Origin: a bacterium | GTDB taxonomy: Bacteria > Patescibacteriota > Gracilibacteria > JAUYGZ01 | Direction: 5' to 3' | Assembly: GCA_030699855.1 (NCBI GenBank) | Contig: JAUYKR010000013.1 | Location: 1-7,563 of the forward strand | DNA length: 7,563 nucleotides | In this document: positions 1 to 6,290 of the stretch, one piece after another | Layout of the letters: the number at the start of each line of letters is the position of its first letter | Numbering within the stretch: position 1 is the stretch's first letter | Notes under the pieces: generated by a model | Told to the model about the DNA's origin: nothing | Database searches by the model: none | What the model saw: only the letters and a program-made list of their open reading frames with translations | Position numbers and translations under genes: made by a program

Positions 1-99
1 GACGCGGAAGAACATGCCAGGACGCTCATCTCCGCCCATCCGAACGATCCGGAAGGCAGGAGGCTGCTCAGCTGGATTCAATCTAAGAGAAACTTATGA
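1..99 (+). CDS. C-terminal end of an unidentified protein (5' end outside window)
   Basis: The first forward frame is open from the left edge to a TGA at 97-99 and gives 32 residues ending in SKRNL. The stop overlaps the pth start codon as ATGA (96-99), a typical arrangement for translationally coupled genes in one operon, and this supports the frame being real. The stretch HPNDPEGRRLLSWIQ resembles the end of a tetratricopeptide repeat, where 'ahP.dp.g..lL' is common, so a TPR-containing protein is one possibility. That is inference from very little sequence. No catalytic motif or membrane segment is visible in the part present. Confidence 0.6.
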   Translation, partial: DAEEHARTLISAHPNDPEGRRLLSWIQSKRNL

Positions 100-629
100 A
101 AATCATCGTCGGCCTGGGAAATCCCGGCAAGGAATATGAAAACACTCGCCATAACATCGGCTTTAAGATCGCAGATGCTTTTAGCAATAAGCATGAATTT
201 CAAATGAACCCCTTTGCGCCCACGCACAAATCCGCTACAGCGGAAAAAGATAACAATGGTGAAAAAATCATGATCGTAAAACCAATGACCTTCATGAATT
301 TATCCGGCCCAGAAATAGCCGCCCGTGCAAACTTTTATAAGATAAACATCGGCCAGGACCTCTTGATCGTCTACGACGACAAGGACATGGCTTTCGGCAA
401 ACTGCGAGAGCGGCTAGAGGGCTCCAGCGGCGGCCACAACGGCATCAAGTCGATCATCGAACATCTGGGAACCGACCAATTCCACCGCCTCAAGTTCGGC
501 ATCGGCCATGAAGATCAGAGCCTTCCCACTGATGCTTTTGTTTTGCAAGATTTTTCAAAAGAAGAGCAGCAACAGTTGCCGGAGCTGATTGAACAAGCGG
601 TAAGGAAAATAGAGGATTGGCTAAAATAG
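96..629 (+). CDS. pth: Peptidyl-tRNA hydrolase
   Basis: This enzyme hydrolyses the ester bond of peptidyl-tRNAs dropped by ribosomes and so recycles tRNA in the cytoplasm. At 177 residues it is slightly shorter than the usual 185-200. The family hallmarks are present: GLGNPGKEYENTRHNIGF near the N-terminus with N9 and catalytic H19, the KPMTFMNLSG motif (M67/N68), the acidic loop YDDKDMAFG (D94, matching the catalytic-site aspartate of the E. coli enzyme), and GSSGGHNGIKSI with H114/N115. The ATG at 96 is preceded by AAGAGAAA, a weak Shine-Dalgarno-like stretch, and overlaps the previous stop as ATGA, so it is probably coupled to the upstream gene. The 3' end overlaps the convergent UPF0489 gene by 9 bp (621-629). 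No key residue is missing. Confidence 0.98.
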   Translation: MKIIVGLGNPGKEYENTRHNIGFKIADAFSNKHEFQMNPFAPTHKSATAEKDNNGEKIMIVKPMTFMNLSGPEIAARANFYKINIGQDLLIVYDDKDMAFGKLRERLEGSSGGHNGIKSIIEHLGTDQFHRLKFGIGHEDQSLPTDAFVLQDFSKEEQQQLPELIEQAVRKIEDWLK

Positions 630-1385
630 TTCCCCAACTACTCTCTTTGCCACTTCAATCGCCTTCTGCTGCTCGATGAAGAACGGTGAGGTCGCCATCG
701 TGATCAGTTTGGTTTGCGGCAGGTAGTGCTTGAGCATGTCCACCTTCTGCCGCCAGGAAATATGGCTCATGTCCTCGCAAAACACGTCAAGATCGATATT
801 GAGAACCACTTCCCCGTCAATCTGAGGAAGACTGTCGAAATCTGAGCTTTCTACAAAATTCAGCACCTTCGAAAACACACCGGACCTGAGCGCCGGCTGG
901 ATGAAGGTGGCGATTTGCAGGACTTCGTTGGTATAACGCCAGACATCCTCCAGATCATCCACGCTCACTTGGTACGAGGCCGGCTCCGCGTCATCGAAGT
1001 GAGCGTCGAGATGAACCAAAGTGGCCCCCTTCTGAAACCATTCTGTCTTCATTCCTTCACACCAGCCGTAAAAAGCGTGGTTGTGATTATCGAAAGCATA
1101 AAGAGGAATGGGATAATCCAAACACAAGATCGCCGACTCCAAACCAAAGCACTCGATCCATCGATAAGATGCCGAGCCCGTCGAAGCATCGCCGTCAAAG
1201 TCCTGGAAGGCGACATGACCGCCAATTCTCAGCTCATCCAGAGAACCCAGGCAAAGCGGAGTGATAGTCAGTGGCAAGCGATCAGCTTTTTTTGGCAGCG
1301 AAAAAGCATTATTGCCCTGACCAACTTTCAATACTCTTCCGAAAATATACCAGGGGTTTTGGTCGTTCTGATACCAATTAAGCAT
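621..1385 (-). CDS. UPF0489-like protein with ureohydrolase-type metal-binding motifs
   Basis: This 254-residue protein resembles the UPF0489 family (C5orf22-like), whose function I do not know. Visible motifs are DNHNHAF (99-105), LVHLDAHFD (123-131), LNIDLDVF (195-202) and ITMATSPFFIEQ (228-239). The DxHxD (D127, H129, D131) and DxD (D198, D200) pairs, followed by a possible acidic ligand (E238), recall the binuclear metal site of the arginase/deacetylase fold, so a metal-dependent hydrolase is the most plausible activity. The substrate is unknown. No signal peptide or membrane segment is evident, so it is probably cytoplasmic. The ATG lies 9 bp after the aroB stop with no obvious Shine-Dalgarno sequence, which suggests co-transcription and possible coupling with aroB. 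Its 3' end overlaps pth by 9 bp, leaving no room for a conventional terminator between them. Confidence 0.85.
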   Translation of the reverse strand: MLNWYQNDQNPWYIFGRVLKVGQGNNAFSLPKKADRLPLTITPLCLGSLDELRIGGHVAFQDFDGDASTGSASYRWIECFGLESAILCLDYPIPLYAFDNHNHAFYGWCEGMKTEWFQKGATLVHLDAHFDDAEPASYQVSVDDLEDVWRYTNEVLQIATFIQPALRSGVFSKVLNFVESSDFDSLPQIDGEVVLNIDLDVFCEDMSHISWRQKVDMLKHYLPQTKLITMATSPFFIEQQKAIEVAKRVVGELF

Positions 1386-1394
1386 AGATTGAAA

Positions 1395-2750
1395 CTAACC
1401 CGGCAAATATCCGCCGCTCCCAAGACCTCCAGATCCGCTTCCCCCCTGCATGCGTCGACGAAGCTCAGCTCGCTCGCGCATTTCTCGCAGGCGCTTTTGC
1501 AGATCCGTTTCGCCCGCAGGTGTGGAAGGAGCAGAGTAACTGGAAGAACTTGAGTAAGAACTTGAGTACGAGCTTGCCCAAGAGTTGGTTTGAACCGCAG
1601 GTTGCGCCGCCTGATCAATATCATCGATTAAGGCAGATTCCTTAAGCACCTTTCTGACCACAGCCGAATCGACTTTGATCCCAAACCTCCCCAACTCCTG
1701 ATGACAGCGCCCCAGCCGGTCGACCAAAACCACCCGCAGATCTCCCTTGGTCTTCTTGTCCTTTCTCATGTGCTCAACGAAATCCTTGATGAGACCCTTG
1801 GTCTTGGTCTTGCCCAGTCCAAGTTTTTTGAGGAGGTCATTCTGCCGATCCAGTTCGGCCTTGGACAGAAATCGCAGCTCGTGAGCCAGAGCCGCCGCCA
1901 TTTTCATCCCCACTGCCACCGCTTCGCCGTGGAGAATGGTATAGTCGCTCATCAGCTCCACCACGTGGCCAAAGGTATGGCCGTAATTGAGAACTTGACG
2001 CAGATTACCCTCCTTCTCGTCCTTCATCACCACCTCGGCTTTGATTTTAACGCAGCGCTCGACCATCTCTTCAATCAGCTTCCACTGGCTCGGCATCGGC
2101 TTCTTGGGCACTTCCTTTAAGAAGTCCGCGTGCTTCTCGAAAAATTCCCACAGGCTCCGATCCATGATCGCCCCGTATTTGACCGATTCCCCCAGTCCGG
2201 ACTTCCAGTCCTTTGCCGGAAGGGAACGTAACACTTCCGGATCGATATAGACTTTTTTCGGCTGCCAAAAGGCACCAACCATATTTTTTCCGGAAGGCAG
2301 ATCCACCCCCACTTTTCCGCCCACGCTGCTGTCCACCATGGCCAGGAGGGTCGTGGGCACTTGCACACAGGGGACACCGCGCATGTAGCTGGCGGCGACA
2401 AATCCGGCCAGATCCCCCACCACCCCGCCACCCAGAGCGATTACCCCCGTTTGCCGGTTTGCTCCCAAACTGAGCAGCTGCTCGCAGCACTCCTGCACCC
2501 GGGATAAGCTTTTACTTTTTTCTCCGACGGACACGACGATTTTTCCCAGCAACAAGCCTTCGCGCTTGAGCGAATCACACACCGACTTTCCAAACAGCCG
2601 GCTCACCTTGGTATCGGTGATGACCACATAGTTTTCCGCGAAGCGTTTGGTGCGCAAATCGGAAGCCAGCTTCTTTAAAATTCCCCGCTCGATGACGATG
2701 TCGTAGCTGGAATCGACGGACTTTTTAAGTTGGAGCTGGACGCGGGACAT
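1395..2750 (-). CDS. aroB: 3-dehydroquinate synthase with an unusual C-terminal extension
   Basis: This is the second enzyme of the shikimate pathway; it converts DAHP to 3-dehydroquinate using NAD and a divalent metal. Residues 1 to about 370 cover the whole family domain. The NAD-binding glycine-rich segment GGGVVGDLAGFVAASYMRG is at 107-125. PTTLLAMVDSSVGGKVGV follows at 132-149, then SGKNMVGAFWQP. The metal ligands are E188 (GLGESVKYG), H258 (NYGHTFGH) and H274 (LHGEAVAVGM), and the basic active-site stretch MRKDKK is at 328-333. The protein has 451 residues against the usual 350-370. The surplus (about 372-451) is a Ser/Tyr-rich spacer, a charged probable helix (DLQKRLREMRERAELRRRM) and a Gly/Ser tail. 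The core appears intact, so the enzyme should be active. The start ATG is 31 bp after the paralog A stop, and the UPF0489 gene begins 9 bp downstream. Confidence 0.97.
   Translation of the reverse strand: MSRVQLQLKKSVDSSYDIVIERGILKKLASDLRTKRFAENYVVITDTKVSRLFGKSVCDSLKREGLLLGKIVVSVGEKSKSLSRVQECCEQLLSLGANRQTGVIALGGGVVGDLAGFVAASYMRGVPCVQVPTTLLAMVDSSVGGKVGVDLPSGKNMVGAFWQPKKVYIDPEVLRSLPAKDWKSGLGESVKYGAIMDRSLWEFFEKHADFLKEVPKKPMPSQWKLIEEMVERCVKIKAEVVMKDEKEGNLRQVLNYGHTFGHVVELMSDYTILHGEAVAVGMKMAAALAHELRFLSKAELDRQNDLLKKLGLGKTKTKGLIKDFVEHMRKDKKTKGDLRVVLVDRLGRCHQELGRFGIKVDSAVVRKVLKESALIDDIDQAAQPAVQTNSWASSYSSSYSSSSSYSAPSTPAGETDLQKRLREMRERAELRRRMQGGSGSGGLGSGGYLPG
1545..1568. repeat. 12-bp tandem repeat, two perfect copies, inside the aroB tail
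   Basis: AGAACTTGAGTA occurs twice in direct succession (1545-1556 and 1557-1568) and is flanked on both sides by degraded copies (about 1533-1544 and 1569-1580). The repeat is in frame on the minus strand and encodes the Ser/Tyr-rich segment of AroB (SSYSSSYSSSSSYS). A multiple-of-three unit lets the tail change length without a frameshift. Confidence 0.85.
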
Positions 2751-2753
2751 GGG

Positions 2754-2789
2754 AAAAGTAAGGTAAGCTCAGTATATCAGCTCACTTTT
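2754..2789. repeat. Inverted repeat spanning the paralog A / aroB junction
   Basis: AAAAGT at 2754-2759 is mirrored by ACTTTT at 2784-2789. After one mismatch the pairing continues for two further base pairs. One arm touches the paralog A stop codon, the other lies just before the aroB ATG, and the putative aroB -10 element is in the loop. The arms are short and AT-rich, so chance is a real alternative. Confidence 0.35.
2771..2779 (-). promoter_or_regulatory. Putative extended -10 element for aroB
   Basis: On the minus strand the junction reads TGATATACT: an extended-10 TG, one base, then TATACT, which matches five of six bases of TATAAT. The hexamer 17 bp upstream (TATCCA) is only a weak -35. 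A start about 7 bp downstream would give a leader of roughly 14 nt before the aroB ATG. This would let aroB and the UPF0489 gene be expressed separately from the upstream array. Prediction by eye only. Confidence 0.4.
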
Positions 2790-4542
2790 GAGATGGATAC
2801 AGGCCCCTTCCTCTTAACCGTTTTCTCCAGGCTGTCATAGTGCTTCGCATAGATATATTACTTTTCACCCGCGCTCTTTTCATAAGTTCATCATATACTC
2901 CATCATCAGCTGCACCCTTTTTGCCTTTATTCGCAGCTACTAATAGATCATATTCGCTCACAATAGCTAATTTAGCTTCATCAGAAAGTCCACTTTTGGG
3001 TCGTCGTTTACCCAACAAATCAGGCATATTTGCTTTTTTTATGGCTGTGATCGCAATGTCTAAAACTGGATCACTGGCATCCGGAAGACCAAGCGCCTGA
3101 CGCAAGGTATCACGGGAAATTTCAGCACGAAGAAATCGTTGTAGAGGTTCTGTGTGTTCCGGTTTCGGACCGGAAAAAAGCCCTTCCCTTTTACGAACAT
3201 CAGGCGCGTTGGCCGAAGCAAACCAGTCGGGAAATTTGGGAAAGATAACATTTCTGACTTGAAGTGAGAGATATTGAGTAAAATAAGGACCCGCCTCTAC
3301 TCCAAAAATCTCAGCGATTTTTGCTCTTTTCATGCCACCGGTCCTGTATCGAACCGCAGCAATCACCTGCTCGCGAGTAAGCTCTTCTCGATACCGAATT
3401 CGTCGAGGAACAACGCGAGCTTTGGCATGCTCAGCAAGAATTCTAGGCATGTGCCTATAAAACCAGGAACGGCTTTCCGCCCCTCCCGGCAGCAGTTGTG
3501 TTGCTTCACTTTTGACAATATGCCTTCCCAAGTAGGCCCTCATCACTCTCCATTCATAAGCGACCCGTGAAGGATCGGAAGCATCCACACAACGTGTTCG
3601 TTCGAGAGCGCTTTTTTGAAGCGAAACTTTGCACAGAGTTTCGGCAATGGAAGAACGCTGCTCCCCCTGAGTCGACCGAATAACATCAGATATTTCGCGA
3701 AAAAGTTCAAAAATCTCTCGAAAAATAAGCTCAACATAATGATTGCCTTCAAAAACAAAGAACATCCCCACTCGCAATCGAACTTCCGTTTGAAGTTGAG
3801 CGACACTGTCTCTTGCACCCATCTGAAAGCAACGCCTCAAAACACGGGAAAGAAAAGGGTGCTCGAATGGATCCATGTCTCCGAACATCAGCTCGGAATG
3901 AAGCGCGTCACCATAAGTCCTTACGGCTGTGTCAAAATCAGAATCAGAGTTATCCCCGTCTTGAACCATAAGAAGCAGCTCCTCGCAAACCAATTTGGCA
4001 AACTCAGGATCTGTAATTCCAAATGAGTCCATAACGTAGCTCGCCCTTGCATCGGCAACAGGCCCGCTGCCGGACGACAAAAGCTTCGCCTCCACCACTC
4101 GAACCGTTTCGGAAAGAAACCCGCGAAACCTTGTTAAGTCTCCACTTTCTGCGAATCCTCGAACCTTTCCAGTGTCGAGAAGATCATCATCATTATGCCA
4201 TGCGTCATACACGTCATCACTGGTGGGAAAAGAAAGACCATATTTTGCCAAAAAACCCGTCTGGAGAGAATCTTTGTGAGCGATGAAGCGGGGGAAATAA
4301 GGATGAAACACCGCCATGTCATCAGTTTCGGTCGGCAAATAGCGGAGAAGCGCCTCCAGATCATATTTATACCCGCGAAGGAACTTGATCAAATCAGGCT
4401 GATTACCACTCAGCTGCTCGCACAAAAAGTCAATCCCTCCACGAGAAAGAAAAACCGCTCCCGTACAACCGGGAACAGTTTGCTCCCGATGCACGTGTGC
4501 TTCGCCTAATGGTTCACAACTCTCTGGAGCAACTTCCACCAT
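2782..4542 (-). CDS. Paralog A: unidentified four-module HTH-like repeat protein
   Basis: I do not recognise this protein. With the ATG at 4542 it has 586 residues; the frame stays open to a TTG at 4581, but that codon lies upstream of a likely -10 element. Residues 1 to about 320 are mostly helical. Landmarks shared with B and C are F-x-I-x-D-PEFAK near 174-183, LQTEVRLRVGMFFVFEGN near 250-267 and KVSLQKSAL near 305-313. Four modules follow at about 327-372, 388-438, 462-507 and 518-581. Module 2, with REQVIAAVRYRTGG, then AKIAEIFGV, then a basic helix ending FPKFP, looks most like a transposase-type or homeodomain-like helix-turn-helix. A GLFSGP linker separates modules 2 and 3. The C-terminus is basic (WRKRLRGRGLYPSQK). 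Nucleic-acid binding is inferred from the HTH-like pattern and charge. No nuclease, recombinase or ATPase motif is seen. Confidence 0.85.
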   Translation of the reverse strand: MVEVAPESCEPLGEAHVHREQTVPGCTGAVFLSRGGIDFLCEQLSGNQPDLIKFLRGYKYDLEALLRYLPTETDDMAVFHPYFPRFIAHKDSLQTGFLAKYGLSFPTSDDVYDAWHNDDDLLDTGKVRGFAESGDLTRFRGFLSETVRVVEAKLLSSGSGPVADARASYVMDSFGITDPEFAKLVCEELLLMVQDGDNSDSDFDTAVRTYGDALHSELMFGDMDPFEHPFLSRVLRRCFQMGARDSVAQLQTEVRLRVGMFFVFEGNHYVELIFREIFELFREISDVIRSTQGEQRSSIAETLCKVSLQKSALERTRCVDASDPSRVAYEWRVMRAYLGRHIVKSEATQLLPGGAESRSWFYRHMPRILAEHAKARVVPRRIRYREELTREQVIAAVRYRTGGMKRAKIAEIFGVEAGPYFTQYLSLQVRNVIFPKFPDWFASANAPDVRKREGLFSGPKPEHTEPLQRFLRAEISRDTLRQALGLPDASDPVLDIAITAIKKANMPDLLGKRRPKSGLSDEAKLAIVSEYDLLVAANKGKKGAADDGVYDELMKRARVKSNISMRSTMTAWRKRLRGRGLYPSQK

Positions 4543-4561
4543 GCAAAAAAATGAAGGGCAT

Positions 4562-4570
4562 ATTTTAGCA
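4562..4570 (-). promoter_or_regulatory. Putative extended -10 element for paralog A
   Basis: The minus strand reads TGCTAAAAT, an extended-10 TG plus TAAAAT (five of six bases match TATAAT). The same nine bases occur at the equivalent place upstream of paralog B. No good -35 hexamer is visible at 16-18 bp spacing. A transcript beginning about 7 bp downstream would start some 13 nt before the ATG at 4542 and would exclude the TTG at 4581. Confidence 0.4.
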
Positions 4571-4572
4571 GA

Positions 4573-4615
4573 AAGGAGCAAAAATACTAGGCTTTTTTTG
4601 GATGGATTGCTCCTT
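4573..4615. repeat. 9-bp inverted repeat between paralogs B and A
   Basis: AAGGAGCAA at 4573-4581 is the exact reverse complement of TTGCTCCTT at 4607-4615, with a 25-bp loop. On the minus strand the first arm begins in the stop codon of paralog B, and the second arm sits directly upstream of the putative -10 of paralog A. It is not followed by a run of T, so a classical intrinsic terminator is unlikely. It could be an operator or an intergenic mRNA hairpin. Confidence 0.65.
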
Positions 4616-6209
4616 AATGGGTCTGCAAAACTCTAGCCCCTCTTCTCTTGGGATAACCGACAAATAACTTCCTGTAAGCTTTTTTCATATCACGAACCAT
4701 ACACCTAAGAGAATCGAGGGAATTGACACCAGGGATGCTCTTTAAGAGTTTATCTACTGGATCACCAAGGAGCCATCGGTGGGCCACGGCAATTCTTTGT
4801 TCATCCGTCACGCCCAATCGGGCCCTCACTTCTAACCCCTCAAATCGCTTCGGGAACATTCCCCTAAGAGCGCTCTTTGCCTGTTGAACAGACTTGTACT
4901 TCAAATCTCTCACACGCTCTAAAAATTCTTCGTCTGTAACCTCATTTCGACTGTGTGCTTCAACTGCCAACAGATGATCTTCCTTGACGGCCAATCGACG
5001 CCAATGAGGCCTCTTGCCTGAAAAGTGATAACGGGGAAAGTGCTTTCTCTCCACAATAATTCTCACCGTCCGTGCCAGTTCAGGATCACGAATACTCCCA
5101 TTATATTCACGAGGATCAAGACCCAGCCATTGGCGAACGACATTCTTATCCGGGTCGCGCTCATAAGCGCGAACGGCCTCAAATTCGGAAAGTGTTGCCG
5201 TAGCGTTTTCATACACCTTATCTACGGGAATACCTGCATCAGGATGCTTCCTTCTCAACTTAAAAACCTTGTCTGGAACTCTTCCAGATGTATCTCCTCC
5301 AAGCAAAAAACGAGCACGCTCATCAGTAATGGCATGTCTCTTAAAAGCAATGGCCGCTTCAATGTGAGCTCTCGTATCACCTCCACACTTACCAACAGCA
5401 CGGCTATATTCAGCTAATAAATCCTGCTCAGAAAGCTGCTTATGGCCATCAAAGGAAGACCGAAGATCTGAAGCCTGACCATCCTCTCGCTTCCCTTTCG
5501 GCAACTCATTGTCGAGCTCGGACAAATAATCCAAAAGAACCTGAAAACATATTTCAACATCCCTTCTGTCCTCATCCAAAGAAGCGAGAATAATGCGGAA
5601 GTTCGTTTCCATCCTTAGAACCTCCAATACCTCATCGTCAATTCTTACTCTCAAAATTCGCTGGATGAGAGTCCGAAACAGGAGAAGCTTCCAATAATCA
5701 ACAATTTCATGCCAGTGTTCCGAAACATGGCTGCAAAACTTTAAAACACTTTGAACATCCGATTCGGAATCGGGAACAGAGGCTCTCGACAACTGAAGAA
5801 TTTCTTCTGCAAGAACCTGAACCATCTCTGAGTCTTGAAGATGAAAGGCTCTCCGGACAATTTCGGAAAGTACCTCAGCCATTGAAAGACATGAACCTCT
5901 TTCGGCAGGTTCAGAATCTGAAAACTGAGGCAATTGGACACCTTCATCTTCATGTAAAGGACGAAGTGGCCCTTTTGGCACGCCGGCGGCAGTCAAAATA
6001 GCAATTCTCGCCAAACTGAAAGAAACAACCGTAAGGAGTTCGCGAGATGCTACAAACTCATCGATAATGCGGGCCAGCCTCCCCCTTGGGTCTGCAGCGC
6101 AGTCGGGAAAATGCTCACAAACCAGAGCAAGAAGACACTCATACTCTTCCTTAGAAATATTAAGAGGTGGACAGGAGTGGTTATCTTTAACATCCAAACC
6201 CAGACGCAT
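4614..6209 (-). CDS. Paralog B: divergent member of the four-module HTH-like family
   Basis: Unidentified. From the ATG at 6209 it has 531 residues; the frame is also open to a TTG at 6248, but that TTG overlaps a probable extended -10. It shares landmarks with A and C: AFHLQDSEMVQVLAEEIL (about 121-138) matches the F-x-I-x-D block, and RMETNFRIILAS (about 199-210) matches the LQTEVRLR block. Four modules follow at about 281-324, 340-393, 409-456 and 467-517. Module 1 (AITDERARFLLGG) aligns with module 1 of both others, and the HFSGKRPHW linker after module 2 corresponds to LFSGP. The regions between the shared blocks are shorter or replaced by an acidic, poorly conserved linker (about 237-265), so this is the most diverged copy. 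The C-terminus is basic (KKAYRKLFVGYPKRRG). It lies 81 bp after the stop of C and 71 bp before the ATG of A, on the same strand. Confidence 0.85.
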   Translation of the reverse strand: MRLGLDVKDNHSCPPLNISKEEYECLLALVCEHFPDCAADPRGRLARIIDEFVASRELLTVVSFSLARIAILTAAGVPKGPLRPLHEDEGVQLPQFSDSEPAERGSCLSMAEVLSEIVRRAFHLQDSEMVQVLAEEILQLSRASVPDSESDVQSVLKFCSHVSEHWHEIVDYWKLLLFRTLIQRILRVRIDDEVLEVLRMETNFRIILASLDEDRRDVEICFQVLLDYLSELDNELPKGKREDGQASDLRSSFDGHKQLSEQDLLAEYSRAVGKCGGDTRAHIEAAIAFKRHAITDERARFLLGGDTSGRVPDKVFKLRRKHPDAGIPVDKVYENATATLSEFEAVRAYERDPDKNVVRQWLGLDPREYNGSIRDPELARTVRIIVERKHFPRYHFSGKRPHWRRLAVKEDHLLAVEAHSRNEVTDEEFLERVRDLKYKSVQQAKSALRGMFPKRFEGLEVRARLGVTDEQRIAVAHRWLLGDPVDKLLKSIPGVNSLDSLRCMVRDMKKAYRKLFVGYPKRRGARVLQTH

Positions 6210-6238
6210 AGACAACAGAGTAAAATCCCAAAGGCACG

Positions 6239-6262
6239 ATTTTAGCAAAAAATCTCTAAAAT
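6239..6262. repeat. 7-bp inverted repeat over the paralog B promoter
   Basis: ATTTTAG at 6239-6245 pairs with CTAAAAT at 6256-6262 across a 10-bp loop. On the minus strand the downstream arm contains the putative -10 hexamer, and the upstream arm fills the start of the spacer and touches the -35. The arms are AT-rich, so coincidence is possible, but the placement would suit an operator. Confidence 0.4.
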
Positions 6263-6267
6263 GACCA
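6239..6267 (-). promoter_or_regulatory. Putative extended -10 promoter for paralog B
   Basis: Reading the minus strand, TGGTCA (6267-6262; four of six bases match TTGACA) is followed by a 17-bp spacer and TAAAAT (6244-6239) preceded by the extended-10 TG. This is the best promoter-like arrangement in the window. The predicted start is near 6232 and gives a leader of about 23 nt to the ATG at 6209. No Shine-Dalgarno sequence is seen in that leader. Confidence 0.5.
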
Positions 6268-6290
6268 GCCTAAATGATGGACATGTTGTA

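Noticed and set aside
915..1553. Forward open frame opposite the UPF0489 and aroB genes
   Set aside because: It is antisense to two well-supported genes, has no recognisable domain and no initiation signal, and its composition mirrors the real genes.
1328..1624. Minus-strand frame overlapping the aroB tail and UPF0489 start
   Set aside because: It is an alternative frame of the repetitive, skewed aroB tail. The aroB frame runs uninterrupted from a complete catalytic domain, so this is a shadow.
2071..2490. Glycine/arginine-rich minus-strand frames inside aroB
   Set aside because: They are out-of-frame readings of the GC-rich NAD-binding region of aroB, whose own motifs are intact.
97..2784. 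UGA recoding as an amino acid
   Set aside because: TGA codons end the upstream partial gene and paralog A at positions that fit their gene boundaries, and none occurs inside a conserved domain.
3274..4509. Several forward frames opposite paralog A
   Set aside because: They are antisense to a gene supported by homology with two neighbours, and no domain or start signal favours them.
4573..4615. Intrinsic terminator after paralog B
   Set aside because: The 9-bp dyad has a 25-base loop and no following T-run on the minus strand, so it does not fit the usual terminator form.
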